In this document: in pieces, positions 1 through 8,735 of the stretch
Layout: each line of letters opens with the position of its first letter
Position numbering within the stretch: position 1 is the first letter of the stretch
Assembly: GCA_036383255.1 (NCBI GenBank)
Contig: DASVOS010000004.1
Coordinates: 310,001 to 374,000 of the forward strand
DNA: 64,000 bases
Origin: Gammaproteobacteria bacterium
GTDB taxonomy: Bacteria > Pseudomonadota > Gammaproteobacteria > Natronospirales > REEB76
Reading direction: 5' to 3'
Position numbers and translations under genes: made by a program
Notes under the pieces: generated by a model
What the model was told of the DNA's origin: nothing
Database searches by the model: none
Seen by the model: only the letters and a program-made list of their open reading frames with translations

Positions 1-987
1 GTCCTTGCTCTGCACGTTGGAGACGGTGACGAAGTGCGGCAGCAGCTTGCCGGCGGCGCCGCGCAGTGGGAAGTAGCGCTGCTGGCCCTGCAGCACCACC
101 GTGATCACCTCTTCCGGCAGCGCCAGGAACCTGCGGTCGAAGTCGCCGACCAGCGGCACCGGCCATTCGACGAGCGCCGCCACTTCCTCCAGCAGCGCCG
201 CGTCGAGGCGTGCCTTGCCCTTCACCTTGGCGGCGGCTTGGGTCACGAGCTTGCCGATGGCCCCGGCCAGCGAGCCGTCCCGGTCCTCGACCCGCACCTT
301 GCCGGTCTTCTCCAGGAGCTTGCGGTAGTCGGCGGGCTTCTTGATGACGATCGCAGCGGGATGGTGGAAGCGGTGGCCGTGGGTCTTGTTGGAGGCGGCC
401 ACCCCCAGGATGTCGCTCTTCAATACCTTGTCGCCCAGCAGCATCAGCACCCAGTGCACCGGGCGCACGAACTCCGCATCCCCGGCGCCCCAGCGCATGC
501 GCTTGCCGATGGGCAGCTTCGCGAGGGCTTCCTGCACCATGCCGGGCAGCAGCGCCGCGGCGCTCTCGCCCTTCACCTCCAGCATGAACGCCAGGCGCTC
601 GCCCTTGTCGGTCTGCTTGAGGGCGAGCTTGTCCACCGTGGTGTTGCAGGACTTGGCGAAACCTTCAGCCGCCTTGGTGGGCTTGCCTTCGGCGTCGTAG
701 GCCGCCGCCACGGCAGGGCCAAGCTTCTCCTCGCTGCGGTCCGGCTGGCGGGGATAGAGCGCCGGTATGTAGAGGGCGAGACGGCGGGGCGAGAAGAACA
801 CCTCGTCGTGGGTCTTGGCCGGCAGCAGGTTCTTGGCCACCGCCTGGGCCTCGAAGTGCTCCAGGAACGCGAGCGCGAGCTTGCGCAGGCTCTTGGGCGG
901 CAGCTCCTCGGTGCCGATCTCGACGAGGAACGGCAGCGTGGCCGGCTGCTTCGGCGCGGCGGTGGTTTTCTTCTTTGCCGCGCTCAT
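1..987 (-). CDS. glyS: Glycyl-tRNA synthetase beta subunit, N-terminal part (cut by window edge)
   Basis: Beta subunit of the bacterial alpha2beta2 glycyl-tRNA synthetase, which charges tRNA-Gly in the cytoplasm. About 329 of the usual ~690 residues are in the window; the rest lies beyond position 1. The N-terminus (after a short Lys-rich lead) reads [17 protein letters not shown], the family's characteristic opening, followed later by [14 protein letters not shown] and the QRYFPLR motif. The ATG at 985-987 overlaps the glyQ stop in an ATGA, so the two subunits are translationally coupled. No frame breaks are seen in the visible part. Confidence 0.97.
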   Translation of the reverse strand, partial: MSAAKKKTTAAPKQPATLPFLVEIGTEELPPKSLRKLALAFLEHFEAQAVAKNLLPAKTHDEVFFSPRRLALYIPALYPRQPDRSEEKLGPAVAAAYDAEGKPTKAAEGFAKSCNTTVDKLALKQTDKGERLAFMLEVKGESAAALLPGMVQEALAKLPIGKRMRWGAGDAEFVRPVHWVLMLLGDKVLKSDILGVAASNKTHGHRFHHPAAIVIKKPADYRKLLEKTGKVRVEDRDGSLAGAIGKLVTQAAAKVKGKARLDAALLEEVAALVEWPVPLVGDFDRRFLALPEEVITVVLQGQQRYFPLRGAAGKLLPHFVTVSNVQSKD

Positions 988-1904
988 TTCTTCGCCCCAT
1001 TACGTGTGGGGTGCAGCATCGGGAACCCCAGGGCTTCCCGCGCGTTGTAGTAGGCCTGGGCCACGCCGCGGGCGAGCGTTCGCACTCTCAATATGTAGCG
1101 CTGGCGCTCGGTGACGGAGATGGCGCGGCGCGCATCCAGGAGGTTGAAAGTGTGGGAGGCCTTCAGCACCTGCTCGTAGGCCGGCAGTGCCAGGCCGAGC
1201 TCCAGTAGCCGCGTGCATTCCTGCTCGCAGGTATCGAACCAGCGGAACAGCACCTCGGTGTTGGCCTGCTCGAAGTTGTACTTGGACTGCTCCACCTCGT
1301 TCTGGTGGTAGACGTCGCCGTAAGTGACGCGGCCCAGCGGGCCGTCGGTCCAGGTGAGCTGGTACATGTTCTCCACGCCCTGCAGGTACATGGCGAGGCG
1401 CTCGAGGCCGTAGGTGATCTCGCCGGAGACCGGCTTGCACTCCAGGCCCCCGACCTGCTGGAAGTAGGTGAACTGGCTGATCTCCATGCCGTTCAGCCAC
1501 ACCTCCCAACCCAGGCCCCAGGCGCCCAAGGTCGGGGATTCCCAGTTGTCCTCCACGAAGCGGATGTCGTGCACCAGGGGATCGATGCCGAGCGCCTTGA
1601 GTGAGCCGATGTACAGCTCCTGGAAGTCCGCCGGCGAGGGTTTGATGATCACCTGGAACTGGTAATAGTGCTGGGCCCGGTTAGGGTTCTCGCCATAGCG
1701 CCCGTCGGTCGGGCGGCGGGAGGGCTGCACATAGGCGGCTGACCAGGGCTCGGGACCGATGGCCCGGAGGAAGGTGGAGGGGTGGAAGGTGCCGGCCCCC
1801 ATCTCCATGTCATAGGGCTGCATGAGCACGCAGCCCTGAGCCGACCAATAGGCCTGCAGGGCTAAGATAAGTTCTTGAAAAGAAGCGGGTTTCTTTGAGG
1901 CCAT
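984..1904 (-). CDS. glyQ: Glycyl-tRNA synthetase alpha subunit
   Basis: Catalytic alpha subunit of heterotetrameric glycyl-tRNA synthetase, 306 aa, the normal length. Class II aminoacyl-tRNA synthetase features are clear: [18 protein letters not shown] near residues 20-38, the [18 protein letters not shown] motif 2 region and [19 protein letters not shown]. An open frame continues upstream to 2171, but the family begins at the internal ATG at 1904 ([13 protein letters not shown]), so I use that start. It is first of the glyQ-glyS pair and divergent from glnA across about 220 bp that carries the nitrogen-control elements. Confidence 0.97.
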   Translation of the reverse strand: MASKKPASFQELILALQAYWSAQGCVLMQPYDMEMGAGTFHPSTFLRAIGPEPWSAAYVQPSRRPTDGRYGENPNRAQHYYQFQVIIKPSPADFQELYIGSLKALGIDPLVHDIRFVEDNWESPTLGAWGLGWEVWLNGMEISQFTYFQQVGGLECKPVSGEITYGLERLAMYLQGVENMYQLTWTDGPLGRVTYGDVYHQNEVEQSKYNFEQANTEVLFRWFDTCEQECTRLLELGLALPAYEQVLKASHTFNLLDARRAISVTERQRYILRVRTLARGVAQAYYNAREALGFPMLHPTRNGAKK

Positions 1905-1988
1905 GTTGGTTTTCTTGGGGCCTTGGCAGCCCGCCCGCGCGGAGGACGCAGTATAGCGGCTTCCCCCGGGGCATTCACGGAAACCACG

Positions 1989-2007
1989 TTGCACCATTTT
2001 GGTGCAA
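1989..2007 (+). promoter_or_regulatory. NtrC (NRI) binding site upstream of glnA
   Basis: TTGCACCA-TTT-TGGTGCAA is a perfect inverted repeat with a 3-base centre, matching the established NtrC site (TGCACCA-N3-TGGTGCA). It lies about 80 bp upstream of the sigma-54 promoter at 2070-2086, a normal enhancer distance. Its position also puts it 85 bp before the glyQ start codon on the other strand. Confidence 0.9.
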
Positions 2008-2069
2008 GCGGATGATGGGTTAGTATCCCTGCCTTCTCCTCGCCCCGCGCCGATGCTGAGTCCAGCAAG

Positions 2070-2086
2070 TTGGCACGCGGCGTGCA
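2070..2086 (+). promoter_or_regulatory. Sigma-54 (-24/-12) promoter of glnA
   Basis: TTGGCACGCGGCGTGCA matches the sigma-54 consensus YTGGCACGrNNNTTGCW at nearly every fixed position. The invariant GG (2072-2073) and GC (2084-2085) have the required 10-bp gap. Transcription should start near 2097, giving a leader of about 30 nt before the glnA ATG at 2128. Together with the upstream NtrC site this shows nitrogen-limitation control through the NtrBC pair encoded 3 kb downstream. Confidence 0.9.
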
Positions 2087-2127
2087 TATACATAGGCATC
2101 GCCACCCACCTCTTTCGGAGCACCGAC

Positions 2128-3546
<1,419 letters not shown>

Positions 3547-3572
3547 GCGAGAAGCGTCGAGAGTGAAGAGAA

Positions 3573-3598
3573 GCACGGCCGCAGCGATGCGGCCGTGC
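3573..3598 (+). terminator. Hairpin terminator after glnA
   Basis: Perfect 11-bp GC-rich stem (3573-3583 with 3588-3598) closed by a GCGA tetraloop of the GNRA type, 26 nt after the glnA stop codon. Only three T residues follow, so it may act as a weak intrinsic terminator or as an mRNA 3' end stabiliser. Confidence 0.7.
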
Positions 3599-3691
3599 CA
3601 TTTAAGAGGCGCAGCATAGAACCATCCCTGGCGGGCCGTGCGCCGCATGCGGCACACCCCTCGGGCGGCCGAGTGCTTTGGAGAAACGCTT

Positions 3692-4225
3692 ATGGACATC
3701 AGATTCGCGACCGCAGCGGACGCCGCCGCGGTCAACGCGATCTACCGGCCGAACATCGAGGACAGCAGCGTCTCCTTCGAGCTCACGCCGCCCACGGACA
3801 CCGCGATGGCCGAGCGCATACGCAAGGCGATCGCCTGGCTCGTGTGGGAGGACGAGGACGGTGTCGGCGGCTACGCCTATGCCTCGCGGCATCGCGATCG
3901 CCCCGCGTACCGGTGGTCGGTGGAGACCTCGGTATACGTGCACGTATCCCGCCGGCGCCACGGCGTGGGCCGGGCGCTCTACGCCGAACTCTTCGGGCTC
4001 CTGGTGCAGCAGGGTTATTACACCGCGTTCGCCGGTATCACGCTGCCGAACGCGGCGAGCGTCGGGTTGCACGAAGCCATGGGTTTCGAACCGGTGGGCG
4101 TGTACCGCAAGGCCGGCTTCAAGCTGGGCGCTTGGCGCGACGTGGGCTGGTGGCAGAAAGCTCTGCGCAGCTACGTGGTGCCGGCAGACGCGCCGGAGGG
4201 CTGCTTGGAGAAGTCTCGCGCATGA
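3692..4225 (+). CDS. GNAT-family N-acetyltransferase (phosphinothricin/methionine sulfone type)
   Basis: Acetyl-CoA dependent N-acetyltransferase, 177 aa. MDIRFATAADAAAVNAIYRP at the start, ETSVYVHVSRRRHGVGRALY (acetyl-CoA binding R/Q-x-x-G-x-G/A region) and GFEPVGVYRKAGFKLG with WRDVGWWQ are typical of the PAT/MnaT (YncA-like) subgroup, which acetylates phosphinothricin, methionine sulfoximine or methionine sulfone. Such compounds inhibit glutamine synthetase, so the position directly after glnA may be meaningful, although the exact substrate cannot be read. I chose the ATG at 3692 because GGAG sits 8 bases upstream; an open extension to 3638 lacks this. It is a separate unit, with hairpins on both sides. 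Confidence 0.85.
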   Translation: MDIRFATAADAAAVNAIYRPNIEDSSVSFELTPPTDTAMAERIRKAIAWLVWEDEDGVGGYAYASRHRDRPAYRWSVETSVYVHVSRRRHGVGRALYAELFGLLVQQGYYTAFAGITLPNAASVGLHEAMGFEPVGVYRKAGFKLGAWRDVGWWQKALRSYVVPADAPEGCLEKSRA

Positions 4226-4229
4226 AAAA

Positions 4230-4253
4230 ACCGCCGGCCTTTCGGCCGGCGGT
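4230..4253 (+). terminator. Hairpin terminator after the acetyltransferase gene
   Basis: Perfect 10-bp stem ACCGCCGGCC/GGCCGGCGGT with a TTTC loop, starting 4 nt after the stop codon and preceded by a run of six A. Read on the minus strand the A run becomes a T run, so it fits an intrinsic terminator better in that direction. It is the first of five consecutive hairpins. Confidence 0.6.
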
Positions 4254-4266
4254 CTCGAATAGAAAA

Positions 4267-4386
4267 GCTGGCGGGCCGCGGGGATGGGGTAAAGAACGAC
4301 CCGCCAGCAATAGACCGGGAGTGGGGTAGCTCCCGGGCAGCTCCGCAGGGAGGGCGGAGCTGCGTTTCACGCGCGGGGAGCGCGTG
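4267..4386. repeat. Array of four perfect hairpins in the acetyltransferase-DUF4124 gap
   Basis: Four different perfect inverted repeats follow one another: 4267-4275 with 4300-4308 (9 bp), 4315-4321 with 4330-4336 (7 bp), 4338-4346 with 4354-4362 (9 bp, 7-nt loop) and 4368-4374 with 4380-4386 (7 bp, GGGGA loop). The stems do not share a sequence, so this is not a tandem repeat. It could be a structured RNA, a stacked terminator or a protein-binding region. No reading frame here looks coding. Confidence 0.55.
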
Positions 4387-4416
4387 ATTCTTGAAAACGT
4401 TCTCCAGTTGACAAAG

Positions 4417-4450
4417 TGGACTAGACCGTCTAGTCCATTAATACTATAGT
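4417..4450 (+). promoter_or_regulatory. Candidate operator-promoter upstream of the DUF4124 gene
   Basis: A perfect 21-bp palindrome, TGGACTAGAC-C-GTCTAGTCCA (4417-4437), overlaps a candidate -35 (TAGACC, 4422-4427), which is 17 bp from TATAGT (4445-4450), a 5/6 match to the -10 consensus. The TAGAC/GTCTA core resembles operators of TetR-family repressors such as NemR. No TetR gene is in the window. The regulator is therefore unknown and the promoter assignment is inferred. Confidence 0.5.
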
Positions 4451-4501
4451 CCTCGACTTAGGTATCCGCAAGCCCTGTGACGATAAGTTACCTAAACTTG
4501 T

Positions 4502-4526
4502 GAGTAATCAGGGATTTGGACTACTC
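4502..4526. promoter_or_regulatory. Imperfect palindrome just before the DUF4124 start codon
   Basis: GAGTAnTC-N9-GAnTACTC forms a dyad of seven matching pairs per side, ending 10 bp before the ATG at 4537. The size and position fit a dimeric regulator site (LuxR/NarL-type dyads look similar) or a leader-RNA structure hiding the weak ribosome site. The protein cannot be named. Confidence 0.35.
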
Positions 4527-4536
4527 TCTACCCCAT

Positions 4537-5067
4537 ATGAACCGTATCGCGCTGGTCTTTATTGCGTTGACTGCCATGACTTTCATGGTGGCCGCGGATC
4601 CGCTTTACAAGTGGGTGGATGAGCAGGGGAACGTGCACTACTCGGATAAGCCCCAGCCGGGGGCCAAGAAGATCAAGCTGCCGCCAGCCACCACCTTCAA
4701 GATGCCCGAGCCCGTCACCGTCCCCACTAACGACAGCGACCGTCCGCAGCAGACTGACGAGGACAGGGCCCCGGAACGGGCGCCCTATACCTCGTTCGAG
4801 ATCGCTGTACCCAAGCCGGATGAGGTGTACTGGAACGTCACCAGCGTCACCGTGAGCCTGAACGTCGTCCCCGGGCTCCGTCCTGGCGATAGAGTGACCA
4901 TCACCCTGGACGGACACGTCCAAGGCCCCATGAGCCAGGCTTCCTTCACCTTCGAAGACCTGGACCGGGGAGCCCATACCGTAAGCGCGAACCTGCAGGG
5001 GCAGGACGGCACGGTGATGATCGCCAAGTCCGTCACCTTCTATATTCAGCGGGGCACAAAGCACTGA
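4537..5067 (+). CDS. DUF4124 domain-containing secreted protein
   Basis: Exported protein of 176 aa and unknown function. Residues 1-20 form a signal peptide ending near MVAADP; the DUF4124 motif LYKWVDEQGNVHYSDKPQ follows directly, then a Pro/Asp/Glu-rich linker and a C-terminal beta-rich module (VTVSLNVVPGLRPGDRVTI to the end) resembling an Ig-like fold. DUF4124 genes recur between glnA and ntrBC in related gammaproteobacteria, so it probably belongs to this locus, but its role in nitrogen control is not known. The ATG at 4537 was chosen over a TTG at 4516 because it gives a clean signal peptide. There is no obvious Shine-Dalgarno. It ends 27 bp before ntrB. Confidence 0.85.
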   Translation: MNRIALVFIALTAMTFMVAADPLYKWVDEQGNVHYSDKPQPGAKKIKLPPATTFKMPEPVTVPTNDSDRPQQTDEDRAPERAPYTSFEIAVPKPDEVYWNVTSVTVSLNVVPGLRPGDRVTITLDGHVQGPMSQASFTFEDLDRGAHTVSANLQGQDGTVMIAKSVTFYIQRGTKH

Positions 5068-5078
5068 TTTAGTGCGCG

Positions 5079-5095
5079 TGCACTATAATGGTGCA
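5079..5095 (+). promoter_or_regulatory. NtrC site overlapping the ntrB promoter and start codon
   Basis: TGCACTATAATGGTGCA matches the NtrC half-site pair TGCAC/GTGCA at consensus spacing. It contains a perfect TATAAT -10 box (5084-5089), and its last base is the A of the ntrB ATG (5095). Phospho-NtrC bound here would block RNA polymerase, which fits autorepression as known for the enteric glnL (ntrB) promoter. No convincing -35 is visible. Confidence 0.75.
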
Positions 5096-6171
5096 TGGCC
5101 TCAGGACTGTCCCTACCCGCTATCCTTGAGAACCAGACCACCGCTGTCCTGTGTCTGGATGGCGCGCTCCATCTCACCTACCTGAACCCCGCCGCCGAGA
5201 CCCTGTTGCGGCTCGATGCGCGCCAGGTCCTGGGCCGTCCCATCCGTGAGTGTCTGCCGGAAGCGGAGGAGTTCGCCGCCGCCCTGGAACGCAGTGCCGG
5301 CCGGCGCGAGACCTTCACCCAGCGCGAACTCCGGTTGCCGCTCGCCGAACGGGACACGGTCACGGTGGATTGCACCGCCACGCCGGTGGCGGAACGGGAG
5401 GGCGAGACGCCGCTCTTGGTGGAGCTCGCGCCGCTGGACCGGCACCTGCGCATCAGCCGTGACGACGCGCTCATCGCACAGCATGCGGCGAACCGGGTGC
5501 TGGCCCGCAACCTCGCCCACGAGATCCGCAACCCCTTAGGGGGTCTTCGCGGCGCGGCGCAACTGCTCGAGCGGCGCCTGCCGGACGAGTCCCTGCGCGA
5601 ATACACCGGCGTGATCCTCAAGGAAGCCGACCGGCTCACGGCGCTGGTGGACGCCATGCTCGGCCCCACCAGGCCCGTGCAGCGCAGCGCCGTGAACATC
5701 CACGAACTGCTGGAGCACGTGCTCAAGCTCATCCAGGCCGATGCGCCGGCTGGCGTGAAGCTCCTGCGCGACTATGACCCCAGCCTGCCGGAACTCTCCC
5801 TCGACCGCGACCAGCTGGTGCAGGCGCTGCTCAACATCGCGCGCAACGCACGCGAGGCGCTGGGCGCGCGCGGCAGTATCACCTTCCGCACCCGGGCGCT
5901 GCGCCAGTTCACCATCGGCCAGCGCCGCCATCGCCTCGCCGCCTGCGTCGAGATCGCCGACGACGGCCCCGGCATCCCGCCGGAGCTGCAACCGCGCATC
6001 TTCGCGCCGCTCGTGAGCGGCAAGCCAGGCGGCACCGGCCTCGGGCTCTCCATCGCCCAGGAACTCGTGAACCGCCACGCCGGCCTCATCGAGTGCGTGA
6101 GCGCGCCGGGCGCCACCGTATTCTCCGTGATACTCCCCCTGGAAGAGCAGCATGAACGCGAGCACGCCTGA
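5095..6171 (+). CDS. ntrB: Nitrogen regulation sensor kinase NtrB (NRII)
   Basis: Cytoplasmic histidine kinase/phosphatase of the nitrogen two-component system, 358 aa. A PAS domain spans roughly residues 8-115 (TYLNPAAETLLRLD), the dimerisation/phosphoacceptor helix follows with H142 in ARNLAHEIRNPLGGLRGAAQ, and a HATPase domain has N-box NIARNAREAL, DDGPGIP and GTGLGLSIAQ. Under nitrogen limitation it phosphorylates NtrC; P-II protein switches it to phosphatase. The start aligns with the E. coli protein, but no ribosome site precedes the ATG and a TATAAT box lies 5 bp upstream, so mRNA from that promoter would be leaderless. It overlaps ntrC by 20 bp. Confidence 0.97.
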   Translation: MASGLSLPAILENQTTAVLCLDGALHLTYLNPAAETLLRLDARQVLGRPIRECLPEAEEFAAALERSAGRRETFTQRELRLPLAERDTVTVDCTATPVAEREGETPLLVELAPLDRHLRISRDDALIAQHAANRVLARNLAHEIRNPLGGLRGAAQLLERRLPDESLREYTGVILKEADRLTALVDAMLGPTRPVQRSAVNIHELLEHVLKLIQADAPAGVKLLRDYDPSLPELSLDRDQLVQALLNIARNAREALGARGSITFRTRALRQFTIGQRRHRLAACVEIADDGPGIPPELQPRIFAPLVSGKPGGTGLGLSIAQELVNRHAGLIECVSAPGATVFSVILPLEEQHEREHA

Positions 6172-7540
6172 GGTCTGGGTGGTGGACGACGACCCGGCGC
6201 TGCGCTGGGTCATGGACAAGGCGCTGCAGGAGGCGGGCCACGCGGTGCGCCTGTTCGCCAGCGCGGAAGAAGTGCGGCAGGCCCTCAGCGGCGCGGTGCC
6301 CGCGGCGCTGGTGTCGGACGTGCGCCTGCCCGGCGAAGGCGGTTTCGAACTCCTGAAATCGCTGCGCCGCGACCACCCGCGCCTGCCGGTGATCGTGGTC
6401 ACCGCCCACGCCGACCTGGAGAGCGCGGTCAGCGCCTACCAGGGCGGCGCCTTCGAATACCTGCCCAAGCCTTTCGACGTGGACGAGCTCGCGGCGCTGG
6501 TGCAGCGCGCGCTGCAGGCTCAGCCCGCGGGGCAGGCGAGCGCCGCCGCGGTGGACGAAGACCAGCTCGTCGGCGAGTCGCCGGCCATGCAGGAGGTGTT
6601 CCGCGCCATCGGCCGGCTCACCCGCAGCCACCTCACCGCGCTCATCACCGGCGAATCCGGCACCGGCAAGGAACTGGTGGCCCGCGCGCTGCACCGCCAC
6701 AGCCCGCGCGCGCGCCAGCCCTTCATCGCGCTCAACACCGCCGCCATCCCGGCGGAACTCCTCGAATCCGAGCTCTTCGGCCACGAGCGGGGCGCCTTCA
6801 CCGGCGCCACCGGCCGCCGCCTCGGCCGCTTCGAGCAGGCCCACGGCGGCACCCTGTTCCTGGACGAGATCGGGGACATGTCACCGGCGCTGCAGACCCG
6901 GCTCCTGCGCGTGCTGGCGGAGGGCGAGTTCTTCAGGGTCGGCGGGCACGAGCCCGTGAAGGTGGACGTGCGCATCCTCGCGGCCACCCACCAGGACCTG
7001 CAGGCCCGCGTGGCGCAGGGCGCGTTCCGTGAGGACCTGTTCCACCGGCTCAACGTGGTGCACGTGCACATGCCGGCGCTCAGGGACCGGCGCGGAGACA
7101 TCCCGCTCCTGCTGGAGCACTTCATGAGTGCGGCGGCGCGGGAGCTCAACGTGGCGGGCAAGCGCCTCACCGCCGACGCCCTTGCCGCGTTGAGCGAGCG
7201 TGCCTGGCCCGGCAACGTGCGCGAGCTCAAGAACTTCTGCCGCCGCCTCATGCTGATGGCGCCCGGGCGCATCGTGCACAAGAGCGACCTCGGCGAGGCG
7301 CTGGAGCAGGGCCGCGCACCGAAGGGAGATGCCGACTGGCGCCAGGCGCTGCGCGCCTGGGCTGACGCGGAACTGGACGCAGGCCGCCACGCCGCGCTCG
7401 CGGATGCCGAAGCGGAGTTCGAGCGCATCCTCATGGATGCGGCTCTCGCCCGCACCGGCGGCAGGCGCCAGGACGCGGCCAAGCTCCTGGGCTGGGGCCG
7501 CAACACGCTCACGCGCAAGCTCAAGCCGAAACGCGCCTGA
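6152..7540 (+). CDS. ntrC: Nitrogen regulation response regulator NtrC (NRI)
   Basis: Sigma-54 dependent activator, 462 aa, with the usual three parts: receiver domain (D12-D14, phosphoacceptor D56 in VSDVRLPGEGG), AAA+ ATPase (Walker A GESGTGKE, the sigma-54 contact loop GAFTGA, Walker B GGTLFLDEIGD) and a C-terminal Fis-type helix-turn-helix (GGRRQDAAKLLGWGRNTLTRKL). When phosphorylated by NtrB it should bind the sites at 1989-2007 and 5079-5095, activating glnA and restraining ntrBC. It is translated from an ATG inside the end of ntrB, so the pair is coupled. No clear terminator follows. Confidence 0.97.
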   Translation: MNASTPEVWVVDDDPALRWVMDKALQEAGHAVRLFASAEEVRQALSGAVPAALVSDVRLPGEGGFELLKSLRRDHPRLPVIVVTAHADLESAVSAYQGGAFEYLPKPFDVDELAALVQRALQAQPAGQASAAAVDEDQLVGESPAMQEVFRAIGRLTRSHLTALITGESGTGKELVARALHRHSPRARQPFIALNTAAIPAELLESELFGHERGAFTGATGRRLGRFEQAHGGTLFLDEIGDMSPALQTRLLRVLAEGEFFRVGGHEPVKVDVRILAATHQDLQARVAQGAFREDLFHRLNVVHVHMPALRDRRGDIPLLLEHFMSAAARELNVAGKRLTADALAALSERAWPGNVRELKNFCRRLMLMAPGRIVHKSDLGEALEQGRAPKGDADWRQALRAWADAELDAGRHAALADAEAEFERILMDAALARTGGRRQDAAKLLGWGRNTLTRKLKPKRA

Positions 7541-7634
7541 CATGTCGCGCGCCGCGGCAATACGTTAATCCGGAAAGGGAAGTCGGGACGCCGGGACTAG
7601 AATCGGGCATCACCCCCGCCAGAGGCAGGATGCC

Positions 7635-8054
7635 ATGTTGATCGAAGCTTCCGTGGAGAACTGGGACCAGCACCACGCCGCCGTGGTGGCCACCAACAAC
7701 ATCGCCCGCGAGGTGGCGGTGCCGCCCAGCGGCAGCGGCACCGGTTCTAGCGTCAATGGCTCGGAACTCCTATGCCTCGCGGTGGCGACCAGCTATTGCA
7801 ACGACATCTACCGCGAGGGACGCGAGCGCGGCATCGAGGTGCTGCGGGTGAACGTGGACGTGCAGGCCGACTTCCAAGGCACCGGCGAGCCGCTCCAGGC
7901 GATAAGCTACCGCGCGCGGGTGGCGGCGAAGGGCGATGAGCAGGCGATCCGCGAGCTGATGCTGCACACCGACCAGGTGGCGGAGATCCAGACCACTCTG
8001 CGCAAAGGGATGGACGTGAAGTTCGAGCCGGCGGAGATCATCGTGGAGGGCTAG
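7635..8054 (+). CDS. OsmC family protein
   Basis: Protein of 139 aa with the OsmC/Ohr layout: an N-terminal beta part, a central helix with ELLCLAVATSYCNDIYREG and a C-terminal beta-alpha part ending in VKFEPAEIIVEG. Known family members reduce organic hydroperoxides through two cysteines. Here the cysteines are C47 and C55 on one helix, not the widely separated Ohr pair, so peroxidase activity is uncertain and it may be a YhfA-like OsmC relative. It stands alone; its 3' end overlaps that of the convergent lipoprotein gene by 17 bp. Confidence 0.75.
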   Translation: MLIEASVENWDQHHAAVVATNNIAREVAVPPSGSGTGSSVNGSELLCLAVATSYCNDIYREGRERGIEVLRVNVDVQADFQGTGEPLQAISYRARVAAKGDEQAIRELMLHTDQVAEIQTTLRKGMDVKFEPAEIIVEG

Positions 8055-8637
8055 CCGCCGGGCCCTGGCACCGCACCACCGCCGGTGCGGGGCGGGTCGC
8101 ACCCGCCGGCGCCGCGCTCTGGGCTGCGATGCAGTTCTGGGTCGGGGCCGCCCTCACCGCCTTCAGTACCGGGGCCGGCGCCATCATCGCTGGCATCTTC
8201 CCTTCCTTGAGTTCACGGATCTGCTCCTCCATCTGCCGCCGTGCTTCCTCTTCCTGCCGGTCGGCTTCGGTCATGGTGCGCATGTAGATCACCGGATGCC
8301 TCTGCCAGCCCTCCGGATCCTGATCCCGCCGGCCGGCGGTCTTGAAAGCATCCGCGACGTAGCCCGCCTTGACCAGGTTCATCCTGCTGGCGGGGTTGTG
8401 CATGTTCTGCATCACCCAGTCCGGCGTCTCGAACCTCCCGTCCCGGCCCGTGACGGCTTCGAAGGTCTGGGGAGGCGAGCCCAGGCCTCCGCCCTGCACC
8501 AGCGGGTACGCCTCGATCCTGACCTGCACATCCTCCAAGGGCTGGCCGGTGGCGGCGTCCAGGATCTCCCAGGGTGTGCAGCCGGCCAGCAGGACCAAGG
8601 GGAACAACAGGTAGGCGAGCTTGAAGCGCGAGTCCAT
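8038..8637 (-). CDS. Predicted lipoprotein of unknown function
   Basis: Lipoprotein of 199 aa. A signal peptide ends in the lipobox LLAGC (cysteine about 18 residues in). The next ~110 residues (TPWEILDAATGQPLEDVQVRIEAYP and later DPEGWQRHPVIYMR) resemble carboxypeptidase-regulatory-like beta-sandwich modules, in which a substituent is 'added to' a core structure. A Glu/Arg-rich helical segment (TEADRQEEEARRQMEEQIRELKEG) and an Ala/Pro-rich tail follow. I chose the ATG at 8637 as it starts the signal peptide; an ATG four codons earlier is possible and the open frame runs to 8739. Function is not recognised. Confidence 0.7.
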   Translation of the reverse strand: MDSRFKLAYLLFPLVLLAGCTPWEILDAATGQPLEDVQVRIEAYPLVQGGGLGSPPQTFEAVTGRDGRFETPDWVMQNMHNPASRMNLVKAGYVADAFKTAGRRDQDPEGWQRHPVIYMRTMTEADRQEEEARRQMEEQIRELKEGKMPAMMAPAPVLKAVRAAPTQNCIAAQSAAPAGATRPAPAVVRCQGPAASPPR

Positions 8638-8735
8638 GGAATCATCCATGCAGGTGGATGCATCCATTCTAGGGGTGCAGTCCGGCCGCGTCTCCATTAC
8701 GCGACGAAAGCACTGAAAGACAAGACGACCTAAGT

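Noticed and set aside
4230-4386. Possible CRISPR array or tandem repeat
   Set aside because: The five stems differ in sequence, length and spacing; there is no repeated unit and no cas gene.
4408-4413. TTGACA as the -35 of the DUF4124 promoter
   Set aside because: The only good -10 (TATAGT, 4445) is 31 bp away. TAGACC inside the palindrome has the correct 17-bp spacing.
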